A stretch of DNA of 18,372 bases, from positions 1 through 18,372 of the forward strand of contig JAQBWJ010000004.1 of assembly GCA_027625215.1 (NCBI GenBank), read 5' to 3'. Below the pieces are notes generated by a model. The model was not told the origin of the DNA, did no database searches, and saw only the letters and a program-made list of their open reading frames with translations. Shown here piece after piece: positions 8,112 through 15,561 of the stretch (its first letter is position 1; every line of letters begins with the position of its first letter). Position numbers and translations under genes: made by a program. Source of the DNA: Candidatus Poribacteria bacterium (lineage in GTDB: Bacteria > Poribacteria > WGA-4E > GCA-2687025).

Positions 8112-9418
8112 CCGATGCGACGCGGGTCCCGCATCTTCCAAACGACCGCCACCCCCGCCGCCGAGCAGACCGCCCCGAACCAAAACACCGACTGAAACCC
8201 GAACAGGTCGGCGACCGCCCCGCCGATGATCGGCGCGACCAATCGCGGCAAAAACTGCACCGCTCCCGACAACGCCACATAACGCGGCACCTGCGCCTCC
8301 GACCCGAACTCCATCTGAATCGTGTACCCGCTGAGCTCCATCCCGCGCATGGCGACGCTCGACAAAAAGATGACCGGATAGAACGCCACCAACGACGGCG
8401 CGAACACCGCCCATACCGCCCCGATGACCGCCAGCGTCCCCGACACGAGCAACGCGGTGCGGTTGTCCGTGCGGTCGGCGAACAGCCCCCACAACACCGA
8501 CGACATCGCGCCCAACGCGAGGATCACCGTGAAGATGCCGCTCTCACCCACCGGCGCGCCGAGATTGCGGATCGCGTACGTCATGTAGAACGACAGCCCG
8601 ACGCCGCCGAACATCAGGAATACCGTCGAGATGAGGAAGTAGCGGAAGTCGTGCGACACTTTCAGCGTCTGAGTCAACTCGCGGCAGAACTCGCGCGGCG
8701 CGACGCGCGTCGTCGAAGGCGTTTCGCGCGGCTCGTCGATCCACGCGAGCGGCACGTAACTCACCGTCATCAACAGAAACGCGATCAGGAAACAGAGCGC
8801 GAACCCATTGGGGAATCCGCCCCACCACAGCGCCGACGTCAGCATGATCGGGATGACGAACCCCGCGCCGAATGTGATGAAATTCCCCACCGTGCCGCCC
8901 GCGCCGTACATGATGCCCCGCTGTCGCGGGGGTATCACTTTGGCGATCATCGCCGAGTACGCCGGGATGCTGCTCCCCATCGCCCCGAAGTGAAACGCCA
9001 GCAGACACGCCAATACGACCATCATCGCCGTCGGGTGGGAACCCGCCAGCCACGGCGTCAGCAGCGCGAGCACGAGAATCGCCAGCCGCTCGAACGCCGC
9101 GACAACGATCACCCACCACTTTTTGATCGGCAACCGCTCGACCCGTTTGGCGACTAGCAGTTGCGTCACGGCGATGAGGCTGGTCGGCGCGGAGGTGGTC
9201 AGTCCGATTACCCACGACTTGCTCGTCAAGTGGGTGGCGAACTCTTGAAGGATCGCCTGCGGCGCGAAGAAATAATTGCCCGACGTGAACCCGACGATGT
9301 CGATCCACGCAAGGAGGAAGTTCTTGCGGGTCGATTTCTTGGGAAGTTCCGTCGTCCCGGTCGGCGGCTGCAACGGCGCGGCGGGGACGGCGGTTTCCAG
9401 ACTCGGCGGCGTTTCCAT
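8108..9418 (-). CDS. Major facilitator superfamily transporter
   Basis: A 436-residue inner-membrane protein with about 12 hydrophobic segments and a hydrophilic N-terminal tail of some 30 residues rich in Pro, Thr and Glu. The two six-helix halves are separated by a charged central loop near residues 220-250 (DEPRETPSTTRVAPREFCRELTQ). The loop motif FADRTDNRTALL after a transmembrane segment matches the MFS G-x-x-x-D-R-x-x-R/N-R motif 2. Helix segments such as NFITFGAGFVIPIML and GGVGLSFYMTYAIRNLG support the fold. No good Shine-Dalgarno is visible before the ATG. The substrate is unknown; nearby amino-acid and amide genes make a small organic solute plausible. It converges on the antitoxin remnant. 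Confidence 0.88.
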   Translation of the reverse strand: METPPSLETAVPAAPLQPPTGTTELPKKSTRKNFLLAWIDIVGFTSGNYFFAPQAILQEFATHLTSKSWVIGLTTSAPTSLIAVTQLLVAKRVERLPIKKWWVIVVAAFERLAILVLALLTPWLAGSHPTAMMVVLACLLAFHFGAMGSSIPAYSAMIAKVIPPRQRGIMYGAGGTVGNFITFGAGFVIPIMLTSALWWGGFPNGFALCFLIAFLLMTVSYVPLAWIDEPRETPSTTRVAPREFCRELTQTLKVSHDFRYFLISTVFLMFGGVGLSFYMTYAIRNLGAPVGESGIFTVILALGAMSSVLWGLFADRTDNRTALLVSGTLAVIGAVWAVFAPSLVAFYPVIFLSSVAMRGMELSGYTIQMEFGSEAQVPRYVALSGAVQFLPRLVAPIIGGAVADLFGFQSVFWFGAVCSAAGVAVVWKMRDPRRIG

Positions 9419-9574
9419 AGGGACTCATTTCGCGGTTGGATGGGAGGCGATGCGGAGGGAATAATAGGCGGGCGCGATGCGAGGGGTCAATTCAACCACG
9501 CGACCTCTCCCCTGTCCTTGTTGAGTGCACCGCCGCACTTATTCTTGCCAATGCCAACAAACATTACTCACGGT

Positions 9575-9712
9575 GTCATTCTGACAACCGTCGCCGATGC
9601 TGAACTTCGGCGAGAGATCGTCACGTCGCTTCGCTCCTCACGATGACAGGGTGGTGAGTTAGCAACGCGATGAACACGTCACAATGAATGCGGTCTTGTA
9701 CTCAGGAATGAC
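9575..9712. repeat. GTCATTCTGA-type palindromic repeat, copy 2
   Basis: A 138-bp element bounded by GTCATTCTGA and TCAGGAATGAC (inverted ends). It contains GAGAGATCGTCACGTCGC and ends its first unit with CACGATGAC at about 9647. From CCGTCGCC onward it matches the copy at 15562-15723 closely, including the tail with GTGGTGAGTT, ATGAATGCGG and TTGTACTCAG. It occupies most of the 391-base gap between the MFS gene and the dehydrogenase, in which I see no gene. Confidence 0.75.
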
Positions 9713-9809
9713 GACGGGTGGCTTACGCGCTTGAAAACGGCGGGACGGTTCGCGTATCGTGACCACACGCCGCCGATTTCCACCCCTCACGGGCAAGGAG
9801 GACGATCTT

Positions 9810-10763
9810 TTGAGCAACCCGACGATCTTGGTTCGGACCGGCTTTTACACCGAGTTTGAAAAGCGCCTCAAGGAGCTCGCGCCCAACGCGACGTTCCTCA
9901 CGTTTGAAGAACGGGACGAGATGCTCGAAAAACTCCCGCACGCGGACGCCCTCTACGGCGGTTCGCCGCGCGAGGACGTTCTCGACAAATGCCCTCGCCT
10001 GAAGTGGCTCCACATGAGCAGCGCGGGTGTGAACCCGCAAATGGCGAAGGAGTTCGGCAGGCGCGGCATCACCATGACGAAGGGCAGCGGCGCGTACGAC
10101 ATTCCCATCGCCGAGCATGTGTTGGCGATGATGCTCGCGTTTTCGCGTGGCATTTCGCACTACATCCGCCAACAGCCGTCTCACGAGTGGAAGCGCGGGA
10201 TGCCGCTTCTCCAACTGAGCGGCAAGACGCTTGGCATCTACGGCATGGGCAGCATCGGCGGCGAGTTGGCGCGGATGTGTCACGCGCTTGGGATGACGGT
10301 GTACGGCATCGCCCGCAAGCCGCGTCCCGCGCCGGAGTACGTCGAAGCGTTGTGGATGACCGACAAGTTGGACGACCTGTTGCGCGCGTCCGACTTCCTC
10401 GCGGTCTGCGCCCCGCTGACCGACGAAACGCGCCACACCTTCGGCGAACGCGAATTCGGGTTGATGAAACCGACCTCCTACATCTTCAACATCGGGCGCG
10501 GCGGCACGATTGTTCAGGACGCGATGATCGACGCGCTCCGCACGGGCAAGATCGCGGGCGCGGGACTTGACGTGACCGACCCCGAACCGCTCCCGCCCGA
10601 CAGCCCGCTTTGGGACATGGAGAACGTCATCATCACGCCGCACGTCTCCGGCGGCTCGGACGGCACGGAGGCGCGTGTGACGAGCATTGTCTTGGAGAAC
10701 ATCCGCCGTTTCGCGGCGGGCGAACCGCTGATGAACGTCGTGGACAAAGAACTCGGTTATTGA
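9810..10763 (+). CDS. D-isomer-specific 2-hydroxyacid dehydrogenase
   Basis: A 317-residue cytoplasmic oxidoreductase that interconverts D-2-hydroxyacids and 2-oxoacids with a nicotinamide cofactor. The Rossmann motif is GMGSIG (145-150). The catalytic Arg-Glu-His set is Arg230 (NIGRGG), Glu259 (DPEPLP) and His278 (ITPHVSGG). The end of the second Rossmann strand reads YGIARKP, where NAD enzymes usually have Asp; the Ala-Arg-Lys there suggests NADP(H) preference (inference). I chose the TTG at 9810 because a perfect AAGGAGG (9795-9801) stands eight bases upstream. A GTG at 9759 keeps the frame open, but the Shine-Dalgarno lies inside that extension. The creatininase-family gene follows after 15 bases, so the two form an operon. 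Confidence 0.92.
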   Translation: MSNPTILVRTGFYTEFEKRLKELAPNATFLTFEERDEMLEKLPHADALYGGSPREDVLDKCPRLKWLHMSSAGVNPQMAKEFGRRGITMTKGSGAYDIPIAEHVLAMMLAFSRGISHYIRQQPSHEWKRGMPLLQLSGKTLGIYGMGSIGGELARMCHALGMTVYGIARKPRPAPEYVEALWMTDKLDDLLRASDFLAVCAPLTDETRHTFGEREFGLMKPTSYIFNIGRGGTIVQDAMIDALRTGKIAGAGLDVTDPEPLPPDSPLWDMENVIITPHVSGGSDGTEARVTSIVLENIRRFAAGEPLMNVVDKELGY

Positions 10764-10778
10764 AGGGGGAGTATCCCA

Positions 10779-11489
10779 ATGAGCGTCGGCGAAATCCGTT
10801 TGGAACGCATGACTCGCAAGGAAGCGTGGGCGAAAATCCAGTCCGGCGATGTGAAGGTCGCTATCGTCCCGACCGGAAGCCTCGAACAGCACCTCACTCA
10901 CATGGCGATGGTGCACGACATTCAGTCCGCGACGATGGTGGCGGAGGAAGTGGCGCGGCGCGTTTACCCGTCCGCCATCGTGACGGTGCCGTTGAACGCG
11001 GGCATCTCGGAACACCACATGGAGTTCCGTTTCGGGTCGATCACGTTGAAGCCCGGGACGTTTCAGGCGGTCGTGTGGGACACGGTGGACAGCCTCGTCC
11101 GTCACGGCGTCGACAACGTGCTGATCCTGAACGGGCACGGCGGCAACGTCGCGCCGATGAACGGGGCGATCAACCAGTACCGCCGCTACTTCGGCAAGAA
11201 CATCCACTTCGCGTCGTATTGGGACTTTCTCCCAAAAGAGCTCGGCGACAAGGTGCTCGACACGAAGGCGGTGCCGGGTCACGCGCAGGAGTTCGAGACC
11301 TCGTTGGGACTGCTCATGTTCCCTGAAAACGTGCGGTTGGACGAGCAGAAGAACTCGGACGACGAGGGCGTGCGCGTCTCCACGAAGGAGAAGGGCGTGC
11401 CGCTGTACGACGCGATCATCGACGCGCTGGTCGAGCATGTGAAGGGGATGGCGGACGGGTCGAATCAGGCGGAACTGACGGGGCTTTGA
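10779..11489 (+). CDS. Creatininase family amidohydrolase
   Basis: A 236-residue member of the creatininase superfamily, metal-dependent cytoplasmic amidohydrolases that act on cyclic or linear amides and also include peptidases such as MftE. Metal-ligand motifs are PTGSLEQHLTHMAMVHD (Glu36, His38, Asp47), AGISEHHMEF, NGHGGN (His120) and AQEFETSLG (Glu173). AAGGGGGAG lies about eight bases before the ATG. It is the second gene of the operon with the dehydrogenase. Its end overlaps the end of the convergent TOPRIM-like gene by 25 bases. The real substrate is not known; most family members are not creatininases. Confidence 0.9.
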   Translation: MSVGEIRLERMTRKEAWAKIQSGDVKVAIVPTGSLEQHLTHMAMVHDIQSATMVAEEVARRVYPSAIVTVPLNAGISEHHMEFRFGSITLKPGTFQAVVWDTVDSLVRHGVDNVLILNGHGGNVAPMNGAINQYRRYFGKNIHFASYWDFLPKELGDKVLDTKAVPGHAQEFETSLGLLMFPENVRLDEQKNSDDEGVRVSTKEKGVPLYDAIIDALVEHVKGMADGSNQAELTGL

Positions 11490-12031
11490 TCCGGCATGAC
11501 AAGCCCGTACTTCGTGACGAAGTAGGCGAAGGAGCGGTTGCGGCGGAGGGCGGAATCGAAGGAATAATGTTTGAGTATTTCTTCGAGGAAATCGGTGCGT
11601 AGACCGTATGAGGAAGGGACCAACTCATTGAACGCCTCTTTCGTAAGCCGATCCGTCGAGTCGTGCGACATGACGCCGAGCGTTTCGCGGTTCGTCTCAT
11701 CGACGCCCGCGTAGTACCAACTTTCGATTTCCTCGATGACGATCTGGATTTCGTCGTTCCGCAGGTCGAAGTCCTGTTGAATCGCTTGTTTGCGTGCCGT
11801 GATGCAGGGGTAGCGGTGGGAATCCATGTCGGCGAAATGAATCACGCGGGCTTCTCCCTTCGCCTCCATGCGTCGCACAGATATGAAGATCTCCCTTATG
11901 TCTTTGGTAGACACTTGGGCGTACGGAACGATCTTTACCCAAGCGAAGCGGGATAATAGCAACGGCTCCACAACAGAGCGTACGAACATCACATCGTCCC
12001 GACCTTCGACCAGTATGAATATCCCGCTCAT
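11465..12031 (-). CDS. TOPRIM / DUF4276-like protein, partner of the upstream ATPase
   Basis: A 188-residue protein. It opens with IFILVEGRDDVMFVRSVV, placing Glu9 like the TOPRIM catalytic glutamate. It then has RVIHFADMDSHRY (Asp68, Asp70), a DxD as in TOPRIM nucleases, and EEIESWYYAGV (around residue 103), a feature I associate with DUF4276 proteins found beside AAA ATPases. It starts with ATG at 12031 in a four-base ATGA overlap with the ATPase stop, so the two are translationally coupled. By analogy with OLD/GajA proteins, where ATPase and TOPRIM are fused, it may be the nuclease half of a split system. Function is not proven; the match is by motif only. Confidence 0.75.
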   Translation of the reverse strand: MSGIFILVEGRDDVMFVRSVVEPLLLSRFAWVKIVPYAQVSTKDIREIFISVRRMEAKGEARVIHFADMDSHRYPCITARKQAIQQDFDLRNDEIQIVIEEIESWYYAGVDETNRETLGVMSHDSTDRLTKEAFNELVPSSYGLRTDFLEEILKHYSFDSALRRNRSFAYFVTKYGLVMPDQSPVSSA

Positions 12032-13128
12032 CGGTCAAGCAAGTCCATCCTGTGAAGGTCGTCGATCCCCAACTCGCTTTCCAAAAAGGTTTGCACCCCG
12101 ATCTTGTCCTTCGGCTGCGAGATGACGGAGAACCCGTCCTTGTCCCGACTGATGAGGTAGAGGCTCTCCAGCGGGGTGTGCTTGACGACATCGGGATTGT
12201 GCGTCGTGATGATGACCTGTTTGCGCTCGGAGACCTCTTGAACGAGTTGCATCAACCCGGCGATCAACGACGGGTGCAGATGGCGATCCGGTTCTTCGAG
12301 AATGACGAGTGGGCTTTCGGTAAAATGCAGAGCGACGATCATCGCAACGACGTAGATTGTGCCGTCGGAAAGGAACGCGGCGGGGATCGGCTCGGAGCCG
12401 TACGATTCGGTCATGTGGAGGAGGAACCGTCCTGCATAATCTTGAACAGACACATCTTTGATATACGGTAAGACCCACCGAGTTAAATTGACAAGTGTTC
12501 TCCTTTGTTCTTTGTCCTCCAAGATGCGATTCAAGACAACAACTAAGTTCTCGCCGTTACGAGACAATGCCCACTTACCTTCAATCGGTACCGCTAGCTT
12601 TGATAGTCTGGGGTCGATGTCATATATCATCGCTATGTCGGTATATGGGAAAATAAATCCAGTTCGCCCGTCGAAATGACCATTGGAGTCTTTGCACCTC
12701 ACCTCACCTTCAAGAATCGAACGATAACTCTCAATCTTAAGTGCATCTGCTCGTGTATATAACCTGGTTTTGTTCAGTTCAACTGTTTCGTCTTCTATCA
12801 CAAAGTCTGGTTTGGTCGCAGATCGGGATAGGAGCAGCATATGGGAATAGTGTCGCTTTTGTTCTAGCGGAATCGCCTGGTCCGCCCAATATTCAACCTT
12901 AGTAGGACGGCTTGGATATTTCAGGCTGGGTATCCAGTTCATTCCACCTTGAACTGAGACAGCATCACGCATACCGCTTTCATGGATGTCCCGCAAAAAC
13001 TCAAACACCCGCACAAAGTTCGACTTCCCGGAAGCGTTCGCCCCGACGATGACGCTCAGGTTCCCCAGTTCGACATCGATCTCGCCGAAACTGCGGAAGT
13101 TCGAGACTTTGAGCCGCTTAATCGCCAT
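12028..13128 (-). CDS. AAA/ABC-type ATPase (RecF/OLD-like, AAA15/AAA21 type)
   Basis: A 366-residue SMC/RecF-like ATPase. It begins MAIKRLKVSNFRSFGEIDVEL and has Walker A GANASGKS (29-36). A signature-like LSDGT lies at 253-257, Walker B LVILEEPDRHLHP at about 274-286, and the switch His in IITTHNPD (His310). Family members sense or remodel DNA and drive partner nucleases in OLD, Gabija, Septu and retron systems; others are housekeeping. It is the first gene of an operon with the TOPRIM-like gene. The DNA encoding residues about 75-230 is clearly AT-richer (about 38-48% GC in 60-base blocks) than the conserved ends, hinting at horizontal origin or domain exchange. No clear Shine-Dalgarno is seen before the ATG at 13128. 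Confidence 0.87.
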   Translation of the reverse strand: MAIKRLKVSNFRSFGEIDVELGNLSVIVGANASGKSNFVRVFEFLRDIHESGMRDAVSVQGGMNWIPSLKYPSRPTKVEYWADQAIPLEQKRHYSHMLLLSRSATKPDFVIEDETVELNKTRLYTRADALKIESYRSILEGEVRCKDSNGHFDGRTGFIFPYTDIAMIYDIDPRLSKLAVPIEGKWALSRNGENLVVVLNRILEDKEQRRTLVNLTRWVLPYIKDVSVQDYAGRFLLHMTESYGSEPIPAAFLSDGTIYVVAMIVALHFTESPLVILEEPDRHLHPSLIAGLMQLVQEVSERKQVIITTHNPDVVKHTPLESLYLISRDKDGFSVISQPKDKIGVQTFLESELGIDDLHRMDLLDR

Positions 13129-13225
13129 GAGATAATCTCAGAAAAAGGATGGTTGAGGCAGTCTTGGACGAGAGTATAGACGCCGCAATTCCGACCGTCA
13201 ATTCGCCCCCGCCCTCAAAAGCGCG

Positions 13226-13261
13226 AAAAGGGGACGAGAACCGTGTTCCCATCCCCTTTTT
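13226..13261 (-). terminator. Strong rho-independent terminator (usable on both strands)
   Basis: A 16-bp stem, AAAAGGGGACGAGAAC (13226-13241) with GTTCCCATCCCCTTTT (13245-13260), allowing two G-T wobbles, closes a three-base loop. A-runs and T-runs form the base of the stem, giving a U-tract in either direction. It starts 21 bases after the stop of the RNA-binding protein gene and separates that gene from the ATPase operon. Confidence 0.85.
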
Positions 13262-13281
13262 CGACATCAATCGTTGTCGGC

Positions 13282-13635
13282 TTACCAGCGGTCTCGGTCG
13301 CGCCCGCCGCCACCGCCTCCGCCGTAGCCGCCTCGACCACCACCGCCGCCTCCGCCGTAGCCGCCGCGTCCGCCACCACCGCCGCCGCGACGGTCATCCC
13401 GTTGCGGACGGTCGTGCGCTTCATCGACGCGCAGTCGGCGACCGTCGAGTTCTTCGCCGTTCAGCCCCTCGCGGGCTTCTTCGGCTTCCTGCTCGGTGCC
13501 CATTTCGATGAACCCGAAGCCGCGCCCCTCGATGATCGTGCAGTCGGCGACCTCACCGAATTCGCCGAACGCTTCACGCAGCATGTCTTCGGTGGTGCGA
13601 TAGTTGAGGTTTCCGACATAAAGTCGCTTGCCCAT
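13282..13635 (-). CDS. RRM-RGG RNA-binding protein
   Basis: A 117-residue single-RRM protein with a glycine-rich tail, like the cyanobacterial Rbp and other bacterial RRM proteins thought to bind RNA in the cytoplasm, often under cold or stress. RNP2 is LYVGNL (5-10) and RNP1 is RGFGFIEM (38-45). The loop between strands 2 and 3 is about eight residues shorter than in typical bacterial RRMs. The tail contains two 11-residue repeats of the form RGGYGGGGGGG and ends RDRDRW. The ATG at 13635 begins exactly at the RRM, with GGGAG about 10 bases upstream. The open frame to 13746 adds 37 residues that look noncoding. It is monocistronic, ending at the strong terminator. Confidence 0.93.
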   Translation of the reverse strand: MGKRLYVGNLNYRTTEDMLREAFGEFGEVADCTIIEGRGFGFIEMGTEQEAEEAREGLNGEELDGRRLRVDEAHDRPQRDDRRGGGGGGRGGYGGGGGGGRGGYGGGGGGGRDRDRW

Positions 13636-14223
13636 AACGTGCCATCTCCCAAGATGATCGAGCTGTCCGAAACGGTCGGGTTTTCCTCGCCCGTCCGTCT
13701 CTCCCCTCAACAGGGACGAAGAACAAACGGGCAACCAAAACGTCAAAAGAGGTGGTTCCCAAGTGAATCAACAAGACGATCCAACAACCAAACGGCTAGA
13801 TGGGAACGATCACAGGAAACGCGATGGATCCGAGGTCTGCGGGACACTTCTATCGGAGCTCGTCGCCGAAGCGACCGACTCGAAGCAAGCGAGGCGCGGA
13901 AGGGGGTTATGCCGTGAGCGCCTTCGAGACGAAACCGGACCTGAGTTCTCTGCTCGTTGCGACCGATCAGAACCGTAACCGCTTCGCGGCGAAACACATT
14001 CCCCTTGAACGCGCGCCGCGAAACACGCTGCATCTTCATGTGTACAGAACGCACACATACATAATGGTACCATAGGTTAACGCATTTCGGGGCGCTTGTC
14101 CAACCATACGTTACACGCGGAGGTTGCCCTAAAATCGTTTTGACGCTGAATCATCCTTTGCCAAGCGATTCGTTGAAGACGCAAAAGCGGGGAGGGGAGG
14201 CGTGTTGGAACCTCCAATCCTCG
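13636..14223. other. 588-base intergenic stretch, probable leader of the RRM gene
   Basis: I see no convincing gene. Open frames on both strands have arginine- and serine-rich translations without family features. The stretch 14030-14110 is AT-richer and contains the 10-bp palindrome ATGGTACCAT (14064-14073); a promoter for the RRM gene could lie there, which would give a long untranslated leader. Two related segments, CGCGGCGAAACACA and CGCCGCGAAACACG, occur about 30 bases apart near 13986-14030. Confidence 0.4.
14196..14215 (-). terminator. Candidate terminator of the citrate synthase gene
   Basis: On the minus strand, nine bases after the stop codon at 14224, GGAGG and CCTCC form a five-bp stem with a 10-base loop. 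It is followed by CCTCCCCGCTTTTG. The stem is short and the T-run imperfect, so the call is tentative. Confidence 0.35.
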
Positions 14224-15339
14224 TCACGACGCGCCCAACGTCCGACCCGTCGCCCCGACGTACGTCGCCGTCGGACGTATGATCCGCCCTGTCTCCATCT
14301 GCTCGCGGCAGTGGGCGAACCATCCGGCGACCCGTCCGGCGGCGAAGGTGGGGGTGAACCGTTCCGTCGGCAGCCCGATCCCGTCGAGCAGCAACGCCGT
14401 GTAGAATTCGACGTTTGTTCGCAGGTTTCGTCCCGGTTTGAACTCGTCCAGCAGCCGCACGGCGACCCGTTCCACCTCCAGCGCGAGGTCGTACAGCCCG
14501 CGTTCGCCGCTGTCGGCGTACATGCGCTCCGCTTCGGCGGACAACACGGCGGCGCGCGGGTCGCGCGTCTTATAGACCCGATGCCCGAAGCCCATGAGCC
14601 GTTCGCCGCTCTCCAGTTTGGCGCGAAGAACGTGCTCGATGCGTTCCGTTGAGCCGATCTCACGCAGCATGTCCAGCACGGGACCCGGCGCGCCGCCGTG
14701 ACGCGACCCCTTCAACGCCCCAATCGCCCCGACCGTCGCCGACACGAGGTCGGAGTCCGTCGAGACGATCACCCGCGCCGCGAAGGTCGAGGCGTTCATC
14801 CCGTGATCGGCGACGGTGTTCCAATAGGTGTCCGTCGCCCGAACGCGCTCGGCGGACGGTTGTTTGCCCGTCAGCATTTGCAGGTAGTTCGCCGTGTGAG
14901 AGAGCTCGGCGTTCGGCTGGATGGGCTCGTGTCCCGACTGAAACCGCGCGTGCGCCGCGATGATCGTCGGGAGCCGAGCGATGACGGAGAGCGCGTCCGT
15001 CTCGAAGTCGTCGCCGTTGGTGGGAAGGATGAGCGTCCCCGTCGCCATCCGCAGCGCGTCGATGGGTGGGATGTTGTTCGCGGCGGCGCGTTTTGTGATG
15101 TCCAGTGCGAAGTCGTCCACTTCTCGAAGCGCGGCGATTCGAGCGCGCCACGAGTCCCGTTCCCGCGCGTTGGGGAAGCGGTCGTGGAACAGGAGGAAGA
15201 CCGTCTCCTCGAACGTCACGCGCGAGGCGAACTCCTCCAGCGCGTATCCGGCGACGATGAGCGTCCCCGCGTTCCCATCCGGGTTCGACAACCGCGTCTC
15301 TCCGACCGAAACGCCTTCCAACCCCGCCTTACTCGACAT
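14224..15339 (-). CDS. Citrate synthase family enzyme (citrate/methylcitrate synthase)
   Basis: A 371-residue cytoplasmic enzyme condensing oxaloacetate with acetyl-CoA (or propionyl-CoA) at the entry of the TCA or methylcitrate cycle. Catalytic histidines are His179 (DHGMNASTFAARV) and His253 (GFGHRVYKTRDPR). The CoA and anion-binding segments ALKGSRHGGAP and TPTFAAGRVAGWFAH are present. The third catalytic residue, normally Asp in NVDFYSG, is Glu311 here (TNVEFYTAL). The ATG at 15339 follows a perfect GGGGGAGG seven bases upstream; the frame continues to 15399 without need. It is divergent from a second, HTH-fused citrate synthase 409 bases away. Citrate versus 2-methylcitrate activity cannot be decided. 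Confidence 0.93.
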   Translation of the reverse strand: MSSKAGLEGVSVGETRLSNPDGNAGTLIVAGYALEEFASRVTFEETVFLLFHDRFPNARERDSWRARIAALREVDDFALDITKRAAANNIPPIDALRMATGTLILPTNGDDFETDALSVIARLPTIIAAHARFQSGHEPIQPNAELSHTANYLQMLTGKQPSAERVRATDTYWNTVADHGMNASTFAARVIVSTDSDLVSATVGAIGALKGSRHGGAPGPVLDMLREIGSTERIEHVLRAKLESGERLMGFGHRVYKTRDPRAAVLSAEAERMYADSGERGLYDLALEVERVAVRLLDEFKPGRNLRTNVEFYTALLLDGIGLPTERFTPTFAAGRVAGWFAHCREQMETGRIIRPTATYVGATGRTLGAS

Positions 15340-15393
15340 GAACGATCCTCCCCCATTCGAGCCCGTTGACCAATCCGCGACTTCATCCAACAA

Positions 15394-15456
15394 CGTCAAT
15401 GCTGGCGGGAGTGTCGATATATCGTCAATGTTGATGATATAATCAATGTATCAATC
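15394..15456. promoter_or_regulatory. AT-rich divergent control region with repeated TCAATG motifs
   Basis: Between the two divergent citrate synthase genes, CGTCAATG occurs at 15394-15401 and 15423-15430, and TCAATG again at 15443-15448. There is a perfect palindrome CGATATATCG at 15415-15424. A consensus TATAAT lies on the plus strand at 15438-15443. On the minus strand, TTGATT followed by ATATAT at about 18 bases could serve the other gene. The AT content is far above the surroundings. Operator function is inference. Confidence 0.4.
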
Positions 15457-15472
15457 TATTGGTGTTCCACAT

Positions 15473-15560
15473 GTCATTACTGAGTCGAAGGCGAAGAATC
15501 CCGGACGGTGGAGGTCGTATTCGGGATTCTTCGTCGCTGGCGCTCCTCAGGTGCTCAGGG
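15473..15560. repeat. Palindromic repeat related to the GTCATTCTGA family, copy 3a
   Basis: It begins GTCATTACTGAG and contains a perfect 11-bp inverted repeat, GAAGAATCCCG (15493-15503) with CGGGATTCTTC (15522-15532), then GCGCTCCTCAGG. The architecture is the same as copy 1 (inverted ends, inner GGGAT arms). It abuts the next copy in tandem. Confidence 0.6.
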
Positions 15561-15561
15561 T

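Noticed and set aside
9723..11438. A 571-residue open frame on the minus strand opposite the dehydrogenase and creatininase genes
   Set aside because: Its translation is rich in Arg, His and Val with no family features. It is the antisense shadow of two genes with clear catalytic motifs, as expected in GC-rich DNA.
13305..13395. Regular GC-rich repeats that could look like a CRISPR or minisatellite
   Set aside because: They are the coding sequence of the glycine-rich tail of the RRM protein; there are no unique spacers.
13743..14054. A 103-residue minus-strand open frame upstream of the RRM gene
   Set aside because: No recognisable domain, Arg-rich composition and no Shine-Dalgarno; more likely leader DNA.
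14064..14073. Perfect palindrome ATGGTACCAT
   Set aside because: A single 10-bp palindrome without a second copy or positioned promoter is not enough to call an operator.
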